Positions 36,101-48,400 of a DNA stretch of 64,000 nucleotides are shown piece after piece (positions within the stretch are counted from its first letter, which is position 1; every line of letters starts with the position of its first letter). The stretch is from Lamellibrachia columna. Lineage: Eukaryota; Annelida; Polychaeta; Sabellida; Siboglinidae. The notes below the pieces were generated by a model. The model was not told the origin of the DNA. It saw only the letters and a list, made by a program, of their open reading frames with translations, and did not search any database. Position numbers and translations under genes: made by a program. The stretch lies in assembly GCA_963662155.1 (NCBI GenBank), contig OY759263.1:42068599-42132598 (forward strand), read 5' to 3'.

Positions 36101-36990
36101 TCGCGCAGTTCCACTCGGACACCGTGCGCTCGTACGAGTGCCAGCAGTGCGGGAAGACGTTCCGCCAGAAGGGTAATCTTAAGAAGCACGTACTGACGCA
36201 CTCGGACACGAAGACCTATAAATGTCGCTTCGACGTCGCCGAGGGCGAGGGTCGCTGCACGGCCGCCTTCAAGTACCCGGAGCAGCTGCGGCGCCACGAG
36301 CTGTGGCACCGGCACGGCCACCGCTACGTCTGCGAGCTGTGTCCGGGCAAGAAGTTCGTCATGGAGTTCGAGCTGCGCAAACACGTGAGCGTCTTCCACG
36401 GCGGCATCGTGTACGTGTGCGAGTACTGCAACACCGACTGCCACCACTTCCACACGATGAAGCGTCACCTGCAGCGCCGCCACTCGGACATCGTCGCCTG
36501 GCAGACGGACACCGTCGCATACATCAAACGCCTCGCGACGCAGACCAACAAACATCGGGCGGCGGCGCAGCCGGAGCAGTTGCTGCTGCAGAACAAGATG
36601 ATCCTGCCGACCGACGCCCAGGCGGCTGCGATCGTCGGCGGGACGGAGGCGCCGCTGATCGTCGCCGAGGTGCAGGACGTGCAGCACGACGGCACGATCA
36701 ACGCCACGCAGACGGTCATCATCCAGACGGGCGGCGGGGAGCAGTACGAGGTCACCACCGACGGGCTGGTCTCGCAGCAAATCGCAGAAGCCCTGCAGAG
36801 CATTTCGGCGCGCAGTCTCACCACTGGCGGCACCATGGACGTGGTCAACCAGCTGTCCATCGGCGACGTACTCGACGGCGCGACCGGTAACCAGAATCTT
36901 TCGATGGTGCTCGACGAAGCCGGCGTTCTGGAGAACCAAGGCTACATCATCGTGCCGATGTTCAATCTGGAAACTGTCGAGTCGTCGTGA
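27163..36990 (+). CDS. PRDM15: PR/SET-domain zinc-finger transcription regulator, PRDM15 orthologue
   Basis: Exons are 27163-27184, 28142-28232, 28828-28990, 31385-31631, 32044-32241 and 32933-36990. Borders are GT-AG, phases agree, and the total of 4779 nt encodes 1592 aa. Residues 9-21 form a CCHC knuckle (CDVCGADHSTEDC), as in vertebrate PRDM10/15. A PR domain, a SET-like fold that is catalytically weak or inactive in many PRDMs, spans about 40-165 (RARLTLPHFLEV, GPFEARRT, NEDECNWM, DELLVWYAPHYAKK). These blocks follow human PRDM15 as I remember it more closely than PRDM10. One C2H2 finger lies near 332-353. An acidic, basic-patched linker follows, then a 20-finger array at about 804-1426 and a 165-residue tail. 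It should bind DNA in the nucleus and control transcription. The last exon is strikingly GC-rich against AT-rich introns. A short upstream ATG (27144) is out of frame. The N-terminal start is the least certain part. Confidence 0.9.
27185..28141 (+). other. PRDM15 intron 1
   Basis: AT-rich, gtatgt donor and tggctttcag acceptor. Nothing else recognised. Confidence 0.5.
28991..31384 (+). other. PRDM15 intron 3 with repeats
   Basis: Contains a fold-back of gcttgttcaagc-type sequence at 29625-29650. At about 29520-29960 is a diverged copy of the dispersed repeat also found at 40355-40650, ending in aataaatcgactg. A LINE 3' relic is at 29970-30205. The rest is AT-rich. The acceptor is tgcactag. 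Confidence 0.55.
29970..30205 (-). mobile_element. LINE ORF2 C-terminal relic
   Basis: The minus-strand translation gives RPVFTFLDCLKEDVGLEPVE and then HLVRASA, separated by a stop. This is the typical R-x-x-x-T-F-L-D-x-L-K-x-D-x-G-L end of LINE ORF2 proteins seen in many animals. It is about 75 codons long and decayed. Confidence 0.65.
32242..32932 (+). other. PRDM15 intron 5
   Basis: AT-rich with a T-run and G-run near 32745-32795. The acceptor is gtgtggtttcag. No other feature seen. Confidence 0.5.
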
Positions 36991-37255
36991 GTCGCCGCTC
37001 CGTGTCCTCGAGTGTCGTCGTGAGTCGCCGCTCTGTGTCCTCGAGTGTCGTTGTCGTCGTCAGTCGTCGCTCTGTGTCCTCGAGTGTCGTCGTCAGTCGC
37101 CGCTCTGTGTCCTCGTCGTCGTCAGTCGCCGCTCTGTGTCCTCGAGTGTCCTCGTCGTCGTCAGTCGCCGCTCCGTGTCCTCGATTGTCGTCGTCAGTTG
37201 CCGCTCTTGTGTCCTCGATTGTCGTCGTCAGTTGCCGCTCTTGTGTCCTCGTCGC
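36978..37255. repeat. GC-rich minisatellite starting at the PRDM15 stop codon
   Basis: About eight irregular copies of a roughly 33-bp unit built from gtcgtcgtcagtcgccgctc and tgtgtcctcgagt. The first copy overlaps the last codons and the stop (gag tcg tcg tga), so the repeat seems to have grown from the gene's own 3' end. Confidence 0.85.
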
Positions 37256-37630
37256 CATCTTCAGTAATATTCTGAGTTGTCTACGTGAATATGCAGTTCT
37301 TGTGAAACGTTATCGGTTATGCTGCGTTAGTGAACTAAAATGAGCTCGTTTTCGTTTACAAAGTTTGACAAGGTGCTGAAGCAGTTTCAAATAGTACCTC
37401 TGCTAGTTTACGACGTTCCTGCTTTTTGTTATCTTCAAATGTCGCCATCTTCAGTAATATTCTGAGTTGTCTACGTGAATATGCAGTTCTTGTGAAACGT
37501 TATCGGTTATGCTGCGTTAGTGAACTAAAATGAGCTCGTTTTCGTTTACAAAGTTTGACAAGGTGCTGAAGCAGTTTCAAATAGTACCTCTGCTAGTTTA
37601 CGACGTTCCTGCTTTTTGTTATCTTCAAAT
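37251..37630. repeat. Perfect 190-bp tandem duplication in the PRDM15 3' UTR
   Basis: 37251-37440 and 37441-37630 appear identical (both run gtcgccatcttcagtaatat to gttatcttcaaat). Identity this high means a very recent duplication or an assembly artefact. Confidence 0.9.
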
Positions 37631-37750
37631 GATCATATTGCGTAGTTTTCCTAACTAATGTTCTGAACTGTCTTTGTTGTATCATTGTATTAACTCGATT
37701 TACATTGTTGCGTTATTACTTGTGAGATTGTTTGACACAAAAACAACACA

Positions 37751-37756
37751 ATAAAT
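37751..37756 (+). terminator. Candidate poly(A) signal of PRDM15
   Basis: A canonical aataaa 761 bp after the stop codon; the first one downstream of the duplicated block. Confidence 0.5.
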
Positions 37757-38195
37757 TACAAAACCAAAGACAAACACTCTTTATGAAGTACCTGTGGGCT
37801 TTCAACTAATACAAACATGGCCATCTTCATATAATGGGTGATCTATGGTGTCGTTTTATTGATTAGATTCACAGGAAAAAGTTAGTTTTAAGCATTTACA
37901 AGTTTAAGATAAGATACAAACTCAGGTTTCCGAATGGTTGTAAGTGATGCACGAAATAAATATATTTCAGTGGTTGATATATTTGCGAGAAATTTGTGTG
38001 TGTGAAACATCGACAGTGTTCGGGTGATTGTCCCAGGAACGAGACATATCTGGGGATGGAAAATGTGCTGTGAATCAGATGTGACAGCACCACGCATGTC
38101 TGGAGTGATCGTTCAACCGTGGTGCAGATACGTTCATATACAATACCAAACTGACGTTTACACAAACCTAGCTAAACCGATATTACATCGGTATA

Positions 38196-38455
38196 CCGGC
38201 AGATCGACCTATTGAAACGCCGATTTTGCAGTTGCTGTTGGCAATAATATTGCTCGCCAGGATTAACGGGGTGGCATACTAAATTTAAATCACTGGTCAG
38301 ACGGATAATGATGGGCATTTCGTGGAACGCTCTTTGAAGTTTGGGTGCGTCTAGTTCATCAGAAACACACCAAAGTGGGAAAAAATTTAATGATTCAGTA
38401 CATCCATACTTGGGTTAAACTGACAAATCCACATTTCAACAGGTCGATCTGCCAA
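38196..38455. mobile_element. Short MITE with TA target-site duplication
   Basis: TIRs ccggcagatcgacctattga (38196-38215) and, inverted, aacaggtcgatctgccaa (38438-38455) differ at few positions. TA dinucleotides flank both ends (38194-38195 and 38456-38457), as expected for Tc1/mariner-type insertion. The 260-bp interior has no ORF. Confidence 0.6.
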
Positions 38456-38600
38456 TAGCATGGTAAACCACCGAGTGACTAGGCTCGTCCCCAACGTGGC
38501 CGAGCAAGATCTTAGACACGCGACTGCCCACAGAATTTGTGCAGTACCCCAAATGCTACCAACTACACCAAGTTAAGAACACTAATTTGAAAACAAATGA

Positions 38601-38606
38601 TTTATT
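38601..38606 (-). terminator. Candidate poly(A) signal of SRRT
   Basis: tttatt on the plus strand (AATAAA on the transcript strand), about 865 bp beyond the SRRT stop. The intervening 38607-39470 would be the 3' UTR; no other gene is seen there. Confidence 0.35.
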
Positions 38607-39470
38607 ACATACAAAATACAAATGTGAAGTAACAACAAGAACATTAAGACTGGTTTCCTCACTAGCCATTCTTGTTTACATTTACATTTCAGCACCTACA
38701 AATCTGTTTTTTACAAAGCAACAGAGACAAAGTTGGCAAAAAGGAATTAACGGGAATGTGTGATTTCATTGGTTCACTGAACGACTGTTTAAATGACATT
38801 GTGACACTGAAATTATAAATTTATAACATCAGTTGTTTAAAAATAATATCCATACAAGACGTGTTGATCTTGTGATCTTTCATGTCTTAACACTTTAGAA
38901 AATACTTAATTTGACAATGACATCAATATGGAAGTTTTACCACATACATACATTATTCATTGGTCTGTCAAATTCCTGTTATATAACATTACTGCAATGA
39001 GGAAAAACATGAAGTATAACATTGTTAATTTAGATGAACGTTAAGATTGAAAAATTGAGAGAATTGCGGCATCAATTATACAAAACCCTGCATCAGTTAA
39101 CCAATGAAAATCGTACATTTACGTTAAATACTTCGCCCAAAACAATACGAACAACTAGCACATTTCGCTCTAACCATGTTACGTTCTACATATACGACCC
39201 CTTAACTGAAAGTGATGCAAGCAGCTAAAATCTTTTCTTCACGGTTGCATGTTTACTTTCGTTCAAACATCATTCATTTTGTCCCTGCACATTATAAACT
39301 CACCACATGATTCCATATCATGTCATCACCATGGCAACCACTGTGTGTTGCTACTGGCAACAACGCTCAGGACAATAAAATGCAGCTGAACTAATTATAT
39401 ACACCAGCCACTATACACTTCATTGTGATTTGGCAACTGACATAAAAGTTTAAAAGTCAACGGTCAAAGT

Positions 39471-42400
39471 TTAAAATACATCGATGTCGTCGGGTGCATC
39501 CAAGTCACGGTATTCAATGATTCCTCGGGGGTCTGCCCGTGTCCTGCAACAAGGTCAAATGGTCACATTGTACTAAACCGACTCAGGCACTGGTCGTTTA
39601 GTCCCCTCCAGGTCTCGGTCTCTTACAGAGAGGGCTAGCTCACACATTCAGATACGATAAACCAATTTCTACACAAATACCCAAACTTATTTTAAATAAC
39701 ATAGAAACAAGAAATAACAATGGATGTTAAAGTGCATTTCATTGTGCTAAAATATTTGTAATATAATAATTTCTGTTGTTGTTGAAAATATGCTGTATAT
39801 AATGTCAGATCTTATAGCCATATACAGATATCAAGCCCCTAGCATTATAGAGACACCAAACTCCTAGCCATGTACAAACATCAAACCGCTAGTCAAACTC
39901 CTAAACAAGCTGTCGTTTTGCTTTACAAAAAGACAATAATTTTCAACAAACAATGTAACAAAGTAAAATTACAAGTAAAGTACCACAGTTCATGTACATC
40001 TTGAGATGGCTATGTCCAGTGCAAATGACACCAAGAAATAACATGACAACTGCATGTGCTCATTAGCAATGTATCGGACATTTAAAATGTGAGAGAAAAT
40101 GCCAGCATAATTTCCCATCACACATTCTCACTGTGACAACACTCACCGTTCTCGACGACCCATTGGAGGAAATCGATCTCGCCACTGATCATGCCTGTAG
40201 GGGTCATGACCCCTCGATGAAAACCCTCCTGTACAGCAACCAGTCAAAATGATGTTAGTGCTACTCCATAAGATCAGGAACATCATCACTTTGTTCAGCC
40301 TTAATTAATAGTGTTTCCTCAATTGAATTTTTTCACTCGTCTCGTTTTGCAAAAAAAAAAAAAACATCTAGGTAGTGTCCACACCAACATGCTACATTGT
40401 TTGTACAAATTTGTTAATTAATTTTGATGAAATCATTTGAGAAGCTATTTAGTTATCTTTGATCGGATCAGATCAAAATTCAGCATGAAAAGGTCAAAGG
40501 TGGTCCAGACTTGCACAAGTTACCTGGTCTAACAATCAAAGTAAATTATTTTGGTTATTTTAACAAAGGTATGCACTCTTTAAGTACACCGATTGCGCAT
40601 ATTATTTATAAATTTATAAACAAACCTGATTTGTGATCTGATTGCTGAGGTTTTTTACACTGTTAATTACACTGTACACTGTAGTGTGCTTTTACTTAAA
40701 AATTTAGACTACTTTCACTGATAAACTTTAATTTTGTTGGATATTACAAAGTGACAGATGGTGAGAAATTCAAGAATAACAGAACTCGTTCAAACAACAG
40801 AATGACAAATGAATAAAAATGAGGATAACCTGAATACTAACGTATTACTACATATCTCAGCGATAAATACATATAATGTAAATAAGGTCCCTCTGGATAC
40901 TATTGTATTAATACATACCTCTGCGGTTTCCTGCGTTATGCCGAACGAATCAGCCAAAGTCCGCAAAATATGAAAGAAACAAAAGCATGCCAAGTAAGAA
41001 CAACCAAACAGATGCTAGATAATAATAATAAAATGCAACTTTAATATTGGCAAATCTTTCGTCTACGTGCAACTGAATGAATAAACTGGAACAAAATGCA
41101 GAGAAATCACTGCCTGTTTCCCTTCCCATGCAGAATTTCTTTTTAAGCTTCTGCAAATATTTATATACATGTTATATACACATAATATTTACATTTATTT
41201 TATAGCTTTTTATTATGTACATGGTGCATAACAACACAGTATAATACATTAGCAGTAAATACAACAGGCAACACTTTGAGTTCTCAACTTGACTGAACAT
41301 TGCTTAGAGCAACAATGCAGCCATCTCACCTAAGTAATGGTATCACCCCAGATGACCCAAAATTCAGCTTACCTGACCTTAATACTGATATTAAAAAGCC
41401 GAACCGTCCCCAAACTACCCCTGCCCCGTGCATTCCTGACAAACTCCATTTGAACCTAGCACTTTATGACAGTAGAAAGATCAACTCTCTCTCTACATGG
41501 CTGGGTAGACAGGTTACCTCCCACATTGTGTTTTTTAAAGGCCTAGTATCAAGTATCAAATGAGCTTACAAAAATAACTGGTAAGTTCTGATGTTTGCAG
41601 CATAACCAGACATTTTTACGAATGCATGCCAACCAATCAATGCTGACAACACACATTGCATCAATGGTTTACCCCCTTTCCTTATGCATGGGGGGCAGAT
41701 CTTCATCCTTTTCATTTTGTGGCTCTGAGGGATTAGTAACAGATCATTTTAATCTCAAATTCTTTCTACTACAAGAACAAACTGATTTAATGACAAAAGG
41801 CCAGTGTGAGATAGTGAAATGACCCCCATAGAAAAGTGATCCCCTATAGAATTCTGACCCCGTTGCTAATTATTTATTGTTCAGACGGCAATTTAAAAAT
41901 AACAGGTATATATGTCAGTTTGATATACATTCTTATTAAGTTATAACATAACTTTTCAGGATGGGTGTCACAATTCCATGCACATTGCTATAGAAAAGCA
42001 AACCACATAGAATGTTGACCATGTTGCTAATTATTTATTGCTCATACTGCAATTTAAATATAACATAGGTATGTATGTAGGTGCGTGTATGTACGTACCT
42101 ACATATGTATGTACACGTAAGTGGTACATTCTATTTATGTCTGGTTTGTATGTAGCATGTGAAAATAGGTTTTATGCATGTACGACAATGGATCATAGAT
42201 AAACAATATAATAACACAATTAATCAGAATGAATAAAATTAACTACAGTGTATATTTACTTAAATTAATAAATACCAAAAGATTACATTACATTGGGACT
42301 GGTGTGTATGTGTGAACTTCATAACAATTATTATCTAATTATCCCATTTATGTATTATGTTGTTAGGTATATGTTACTAATCAACCTAAATGTGTCACCA

Positions 42401-45400
42401 AACTCTTAATCATTTATTGTTTTAACAAAAACAATTCAATGGGCATACTGCTATAGAAAAGTGACCCTGCGGTCATTCTATATAGAAGTGACCCAGGGGT
42501 CACATTTTTCTATACCACACTGGCTTACATGAGTGATTTGTGCCCCAGTTGGTCAGGCGACAACATGTCGCATGACAATGTGCAGCTAAATTATATGTGT
42601 GTTTAGACAAGCAATTTGTCTAGACACTGCGACCGAGATATTGATTTGTGCCACTCCCAACTTGAACTTTAATGACAGGTTGCTGTCAGTCTCTGGCTGC
42701 TGCTTCATAATCGCTGCCGGTGGTCAGTGACCAGTCCCAATTCCACTGCCACAGTTGTAGCTAACAAGAAGAAGCAACAGCAACAAACAACATATGTGAC
42801 AACTTCTAACAAACACTTTTCGTGTTTCTGTGTTCCCCTGCAGGCATCCATGAACAGTCAATTCTTAATTATAGCATTCTGAAGGTGGCACCACTAAAAC
42901 ATACCCCTTCGGTTTCCTGCAGAAGCGTGTGCGAACATCAGAAATCGACGACGAACGACATGAAAAGAGAACACGACAGGCTACAATCACACCCTAAGTA
43001 ACCTACTTTATAGCTCTACCAAATTATGTGGTTGCACAATTAAAATGCTATGTTCTTTGACGTGAGGGTATTTCTTGGAGCTGTGCTGCTTGGTGTTCAT
43101 TCTCAACTAGAGATAAACAGTCTAGCTGCCTTGAGTTTACAGGTACAGAGTCTGATTGTTTTTATCGTAAACTTATGTGCTATTGTATAAACTATATATA
43201 TATGTTCTAACTTACTGACCGCCCTATTGTATAAACTATATCTGTTCAAACTTACTGACTGCCGTATTGTACAAACTATATCTGTTCTAACTTACTGACC
43301 GTCCTATTGAATAAACTATATATGTTCTAACTTACTAACTGCCCTATTGTATAAACTATATCTGTTCTAACTTACTGACCACCCTATTGTACAAACTATA
43401 TCTGTTCGAACTTATTGACCACCGTATCGTATAAACTATATCTGTTCGAACTTACTGACTGCCCTATTGTATAAACTATATCTATTCTAACTTACTGACC
43501 ATCCTATTGTATAAACTATATCTGTTCTAACTAACTGATCATCCTATTGTATAAACAATATCTGTTCTAACTTACTGACCATCCTATTGTACAAACTATA
43601 TCTGTTCGAACTTACTGACTGCCCTATTGTACAAACTATATATGTTCGAACTTACTGACCGCCCTATTGTATAAACAATATCTGTTCTAACTTACTGACC
43701 ATCCTATTGTACAAACTATATCTGTTCGAACTTACTGACCGCCCTATTGTACAAACTATATCTGTTCGAACTTATTGACCACCCTATCGTATAAACTATA
43801 TCTGTTCGAACTTACTGACCGCCCTATTGTATAAACTATATCTGTTCTAACTTACTGATCATCCCATTGTATAAACAATATCTGTTCTAACTTACTGACC
43901 ATCCTATTGAATAAACTATATCTGTTCTAACTAACTGATCATCCTATTGTATAAACAATATATGTTCTAACTTACTGACCATCCTATTGTATAAACTATA
44001 TCTGTTCTAACTAACTGATCATCCTATTGTATAAACAATATATGTTCTAACTTACTGACCATCCTATTGTACAAACTATATCTGTTCTAACTTACTGATC
44101 ATCCCATTGTATAAACAATATCTGTTCTAACTTACTGACCATCCTATTGAATAAACTATATCTGTTCTAACTAACTGATCATCCTATTGTATAAACAATA
44201 TATGTTCTAACTTACTGACCATCCTATTGTATAAACTATATCTGTTCTAACTAACTGATCATCCTATTGTATAAACAATATATGTTCTAACTTACTGACC
44301 ATCCTATTGTACAAACTATATCTGTTCTAACTTACTGATCATCCCATTGTATAAACAATATCTGTTCTAACTTACTGACCATCCTATTGAATAAACTATA
44401 TCTGTTCTAACTAACTGATCATCCTATTGTATAAACAATATATGTTCTAACTTACTGACCATCCTATTGTATAAACTATATCTGTTCTAACTAACTGATC
44501 ATCCTATTGTATAAACAATATATGTTCTAACTTACTGACCATCCTATTGTACAAACTATATCTGTTCAAACTTACTGACCGCCCTATTGTATAAACTATA
44601 TCTGTTCGAACTTACTGACTGCCCTATTGTATAAACTATATCTGTTCGAACTTACTGACTGCCCTATTGTACAAACTATATCTGTTCTAACTTACTGACC
44701 GTCCTATTGTATAAACTATATCTGTTCGAACTTACTGACCGCCCTATTGTACAAACTATATCTGTTCTAACTTACCGACCGTCCTATTGAATAAACTATA
44801 TATGTTCTAACTTACTAACTGCCCTATTGTATAAACTATACTGTTCTAACTTACTGAACGCCCTATTGTACAAACTATATCTGTTCTAACTTACTGACCG
44901 TCCTATTGAATAAACTATATATGTTCTAACTTACTAACTGCCCTATTGTATAAACTATATCTGTTCTAACTTACTGACCACCCTATTGTACAAACTATAT
45001 CTGTTCGAACTTATTGACTACCCTATCGTATAAACTATATCTGTTCGAACTTACTGACCACCCTATTGTATAAACTATATCTGTTCTAACTTACTGACCA
45101 TCCTATTGTATAAACTATATCTGTTCTAACTTACTGACCATCCTATTGTACAAACTATATCTGTTCGAACTTACTGACCACCCTATTGTATAAACTATAT
45201 CTGTTTGAACTTATTGACCGCTCTATTGTATAAACTTATCTGTTCTAACTTACTGACCGTCCTATTGTATAAACTATATCTGTTCAAACTTACTGACCTC
45301 CCTAAAGCGTTTTAATTAGCCATAATTTTGTCATAAATTTCACTGTTATCTGTTTAATAAATTTGAATGTTTTGACTCGTATATCATGTTTAAATTGCAT

Positions 45401-48400
45401 GCTGGTCGATATCCATAAAACAGATAACGGTCAAATTATTTTTAACAATTATGGTTCTTTAAAACATGATTGGGCAATGAAGACGTTAGAGTGGATATGG
45501 TTTATATTATACACCCTGTGCGTTATACACCGTGTGTTATACACCCTGTGTGTTATATTCCCTGTGTGTTATACACCCTGTGTGTTATATTCCGTGTGTT
45601 ATATTCCCTGTGTGTTATATACCCTGTGTGTTAATACAATTTTATGATAAAACAATCAGACTTTGTACATATAAATGAAACTATCAGACAGATACAGCTG
45701 GTCCCAGAACTTAATTTGTCAAAACTGCCGACAAAGAAATCTGTGTACATGACACATATACATGCTACCATATTCCTCTTTGTAATGCATATCCAAATGT
45801 TAATAGATTAATTTGAGAATCGTTTTAACAGTAGGAAAAAGGTTGAAACAAATATTTCAGTTATTAGACTTAGACATCATAATGTTTGACATGTGCTGAT
45901 TTATGCACAATAGAAGGTTCTGCCTGAATATTTAACACTTTCTTGTTGAGTTGACAGGTAGGAGAGGCTGTTTTGGCCCACCAGGCTTACCAGATGACCC
46001 TGGTAAGAAACAAATACTGGACAAAATGCCATTCTTTTTATGCGCCTATACCGCACAGAACTGTTTCCACTCTGCAATAAAACATTATGTTGTAGTTTCA
46101 TAAATATAACTTTTAACAATGTTCCTTTATTTCAGCCAGCAATTGATGGTCTAAAAGTATGACTCATTTACCGGTAGCAAATTTTATGAAGCCAGCCAGT
46201 AAGAGACAGGAGTTGTTACTATTCCTGCACCAGAAACACCCACATTCCGACAACCTACCGTACATCATCGGTGGCCCTCGCATCTGGTTGTATCCCATCA
46301 TGCCCTGGGGCGGGCCCTGATATCCTCCCCCTGGTGGCATGTTAAAGTTACCGTCGCCGCGATTGTGCGGTCCGTTGGGTTTGTTGGCCGGGTGCTCGGG
46401 TAGCTGAGGGCGCTTTGGGTCGATGAGGTAGTTGTTGAAGAACGTCACCTGCAGACGGACTAGATGTTATAACGAGGGCTAACATAACGCAAATACCTTG
46501 TTCCTGGTAGAGAAGAAGCGCTTACAACTCCCTTAACTCATTTAGCCTATTACGAATCAGGTTTGTTGGCTTTATAAGAGTGCGTACTTTTGTCAAAATC
46601 GTCGAAAGAATCGACTCTGATCATTGGATGGGAGAACTTGTGAAAGTGGGAATAGCCTTGTTGTATTTACAGCCAGACATCCAACAAACAAAGAGGGTCA
46701 AGAGTCAAAGGTCACCTCCTTCTTGACCTCCTCCACTTTGTCGGCCTGCTTGTTGAAGATGTGTTTGCGCACAAACTCAGGTCCCTTGAACTTCTTGCCA
46801 CTGAGTGGACATAGCCACTTGTCCTTGGCCAACTCCTGGGTGTTTGCAGCCACAAACTTCTCTAGCTCGGTGCAGAGCAGTCAAGGAACATGCTCATGTG
46901 CCAATACAGTTCACTTACGTTGTAAAACATTAAGGTAGCTGGGGCGGCTAGCGCATTAGTTCATTTTCTCATTTTTGTCTTCATAACATGCCAGGACATA
47001 TTGAACTGAAAGTTGGCACCAGAAATAATCACCCGGCATTAACGTCATATCTTGCTAAAGTGATCATAAACATGCCTGCCACGTGTTTGTCAGATGGCTG
47101 GTTTAACCTGATATCGCAGACGACAACACGTTACAAATACATATTCAAGGTCCATTGTGGTGGCAAATTAAGGGGACCTGTCAATATTACATATGGCCAT
47201 TACGTTTTGTCAACAATATGTAAAACTGCCACTTTAGGCTGTCATTCAACTTTTGCTTAATTCATTCATGGAAGTGTAGCATATGTAAGTCGTTTATGTC
47301 AACCAAAATCAACTTTAAAGTTATCAGTGACACTGTCATACATATATGTATGTCATTCATTTGTTTGGGCATTTTCTCAAAATGACATAATTTCACATTT
47401 TGTGGCTATTTTTGTCACATTTACTAAAATGTTTAAAAGATCTTGCAACCTAACTAAATAAATGAAAGACTCAAATTTTTATTAATCTGGAATATTATAT
47501 AGTATTTCAACTACAATCTGTGAAGAAATGGTTAATTTATCTTAAATAATTCTACTGAAACTACTCAATTCAAGAGAAGCATATCTTAACTTCAAATGCC
47601 TTACCAATAACAATAATTTATTGTTCATAACCACATTTAGCAGTAATACAAATAATTTCACAGACCAACATCTACTTCCTCAACCAATATGTATTATTTT
47701 ACTGGACCAAAATCATAAAGTATTCAGCCACACTGTAATGAATGCACATAAGCTGCTAGTTTATAATTACATCACTATTTAAATTCAGGCACTTATTTAT
47801 ACAGATGACTGAACTGAGGAAATTGTTCTTCCTCAAAGTTCTGTTTATAGGGGTGACGTGTGCTTTTCCTGCTGCATTGCTTTTGCTGTTATCCTTTTCC
47901 CCCGCTTCCTATCAGCAGCCTTTTCCCTACCCAATTTAACCTCCTCCACTTTTTTCTCACATCCCGAACACTGTCTTCCCATCTTAAATGTCATCTGCCC
48001 CATTCTCCTCAGTTTCATCACCTCCACTCTCTTTGGTAGTCAGCCCACTTCCGTCAGCACCAAGTTACCCAACATCAACCGGTTTCATACTAGTCTTCCC
48101 ATTAAACTGAACTGCATCCAAATCTCTTCCCTCAGGTCATTCTTCCTCCTTCTGTTCACCCTCTTTGCTCCTGTAATTCTCCGGGTGAGGTAACAGGAAC
48201 GTTAAACAATTGCCCTGGCTTCAGAAAGCAGCGAGTGATCAGCCCTGCCATCAGTTGAGAACACTGTATTCACACCCCGGAAATAGGCACGTTATGAGGG
48301 AGGATTGTGTGATGAGAGATTTGGTGGGATTGGGAGGGTAGTGGAGAATGAGAGACCGGTGGTGGAGACGGCAGTAAAACAGGATCAGTGACAGAAGAAG

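Noticed and set aside
34939..36939. A 666-codon open frame on the minus strand
   Set aside because: It is antisense to the PRDM15 zinc-finger array; strong G/C third-position bias removes stops. The Arg/Leu/Val/His-rich translation has no domain.
36987..37343. A Ser/Val/Arg-repeat protein (118 codons)
   Set aside because: It is a translation of the 3' minisatellite beginning after the PRDM15 stop.
41300..41563. An 87-codon open frame starting with ATG
   Set aside because: No recognisable domain or Kozak support, and it lies in an SRRT intron on the opposite strand.
43180..45302. A CRISPR-like array
   Set aside because: Monomers are contiguous 40-bp tandem repeats with no unique spacers, and the window is eukaryotic.
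47845..48193. Possible gene on either strand inside the U12 intron
   Set aside because: Both strands are open because of pyrimidine bias. No domain, splice context or conservation that I recognise.
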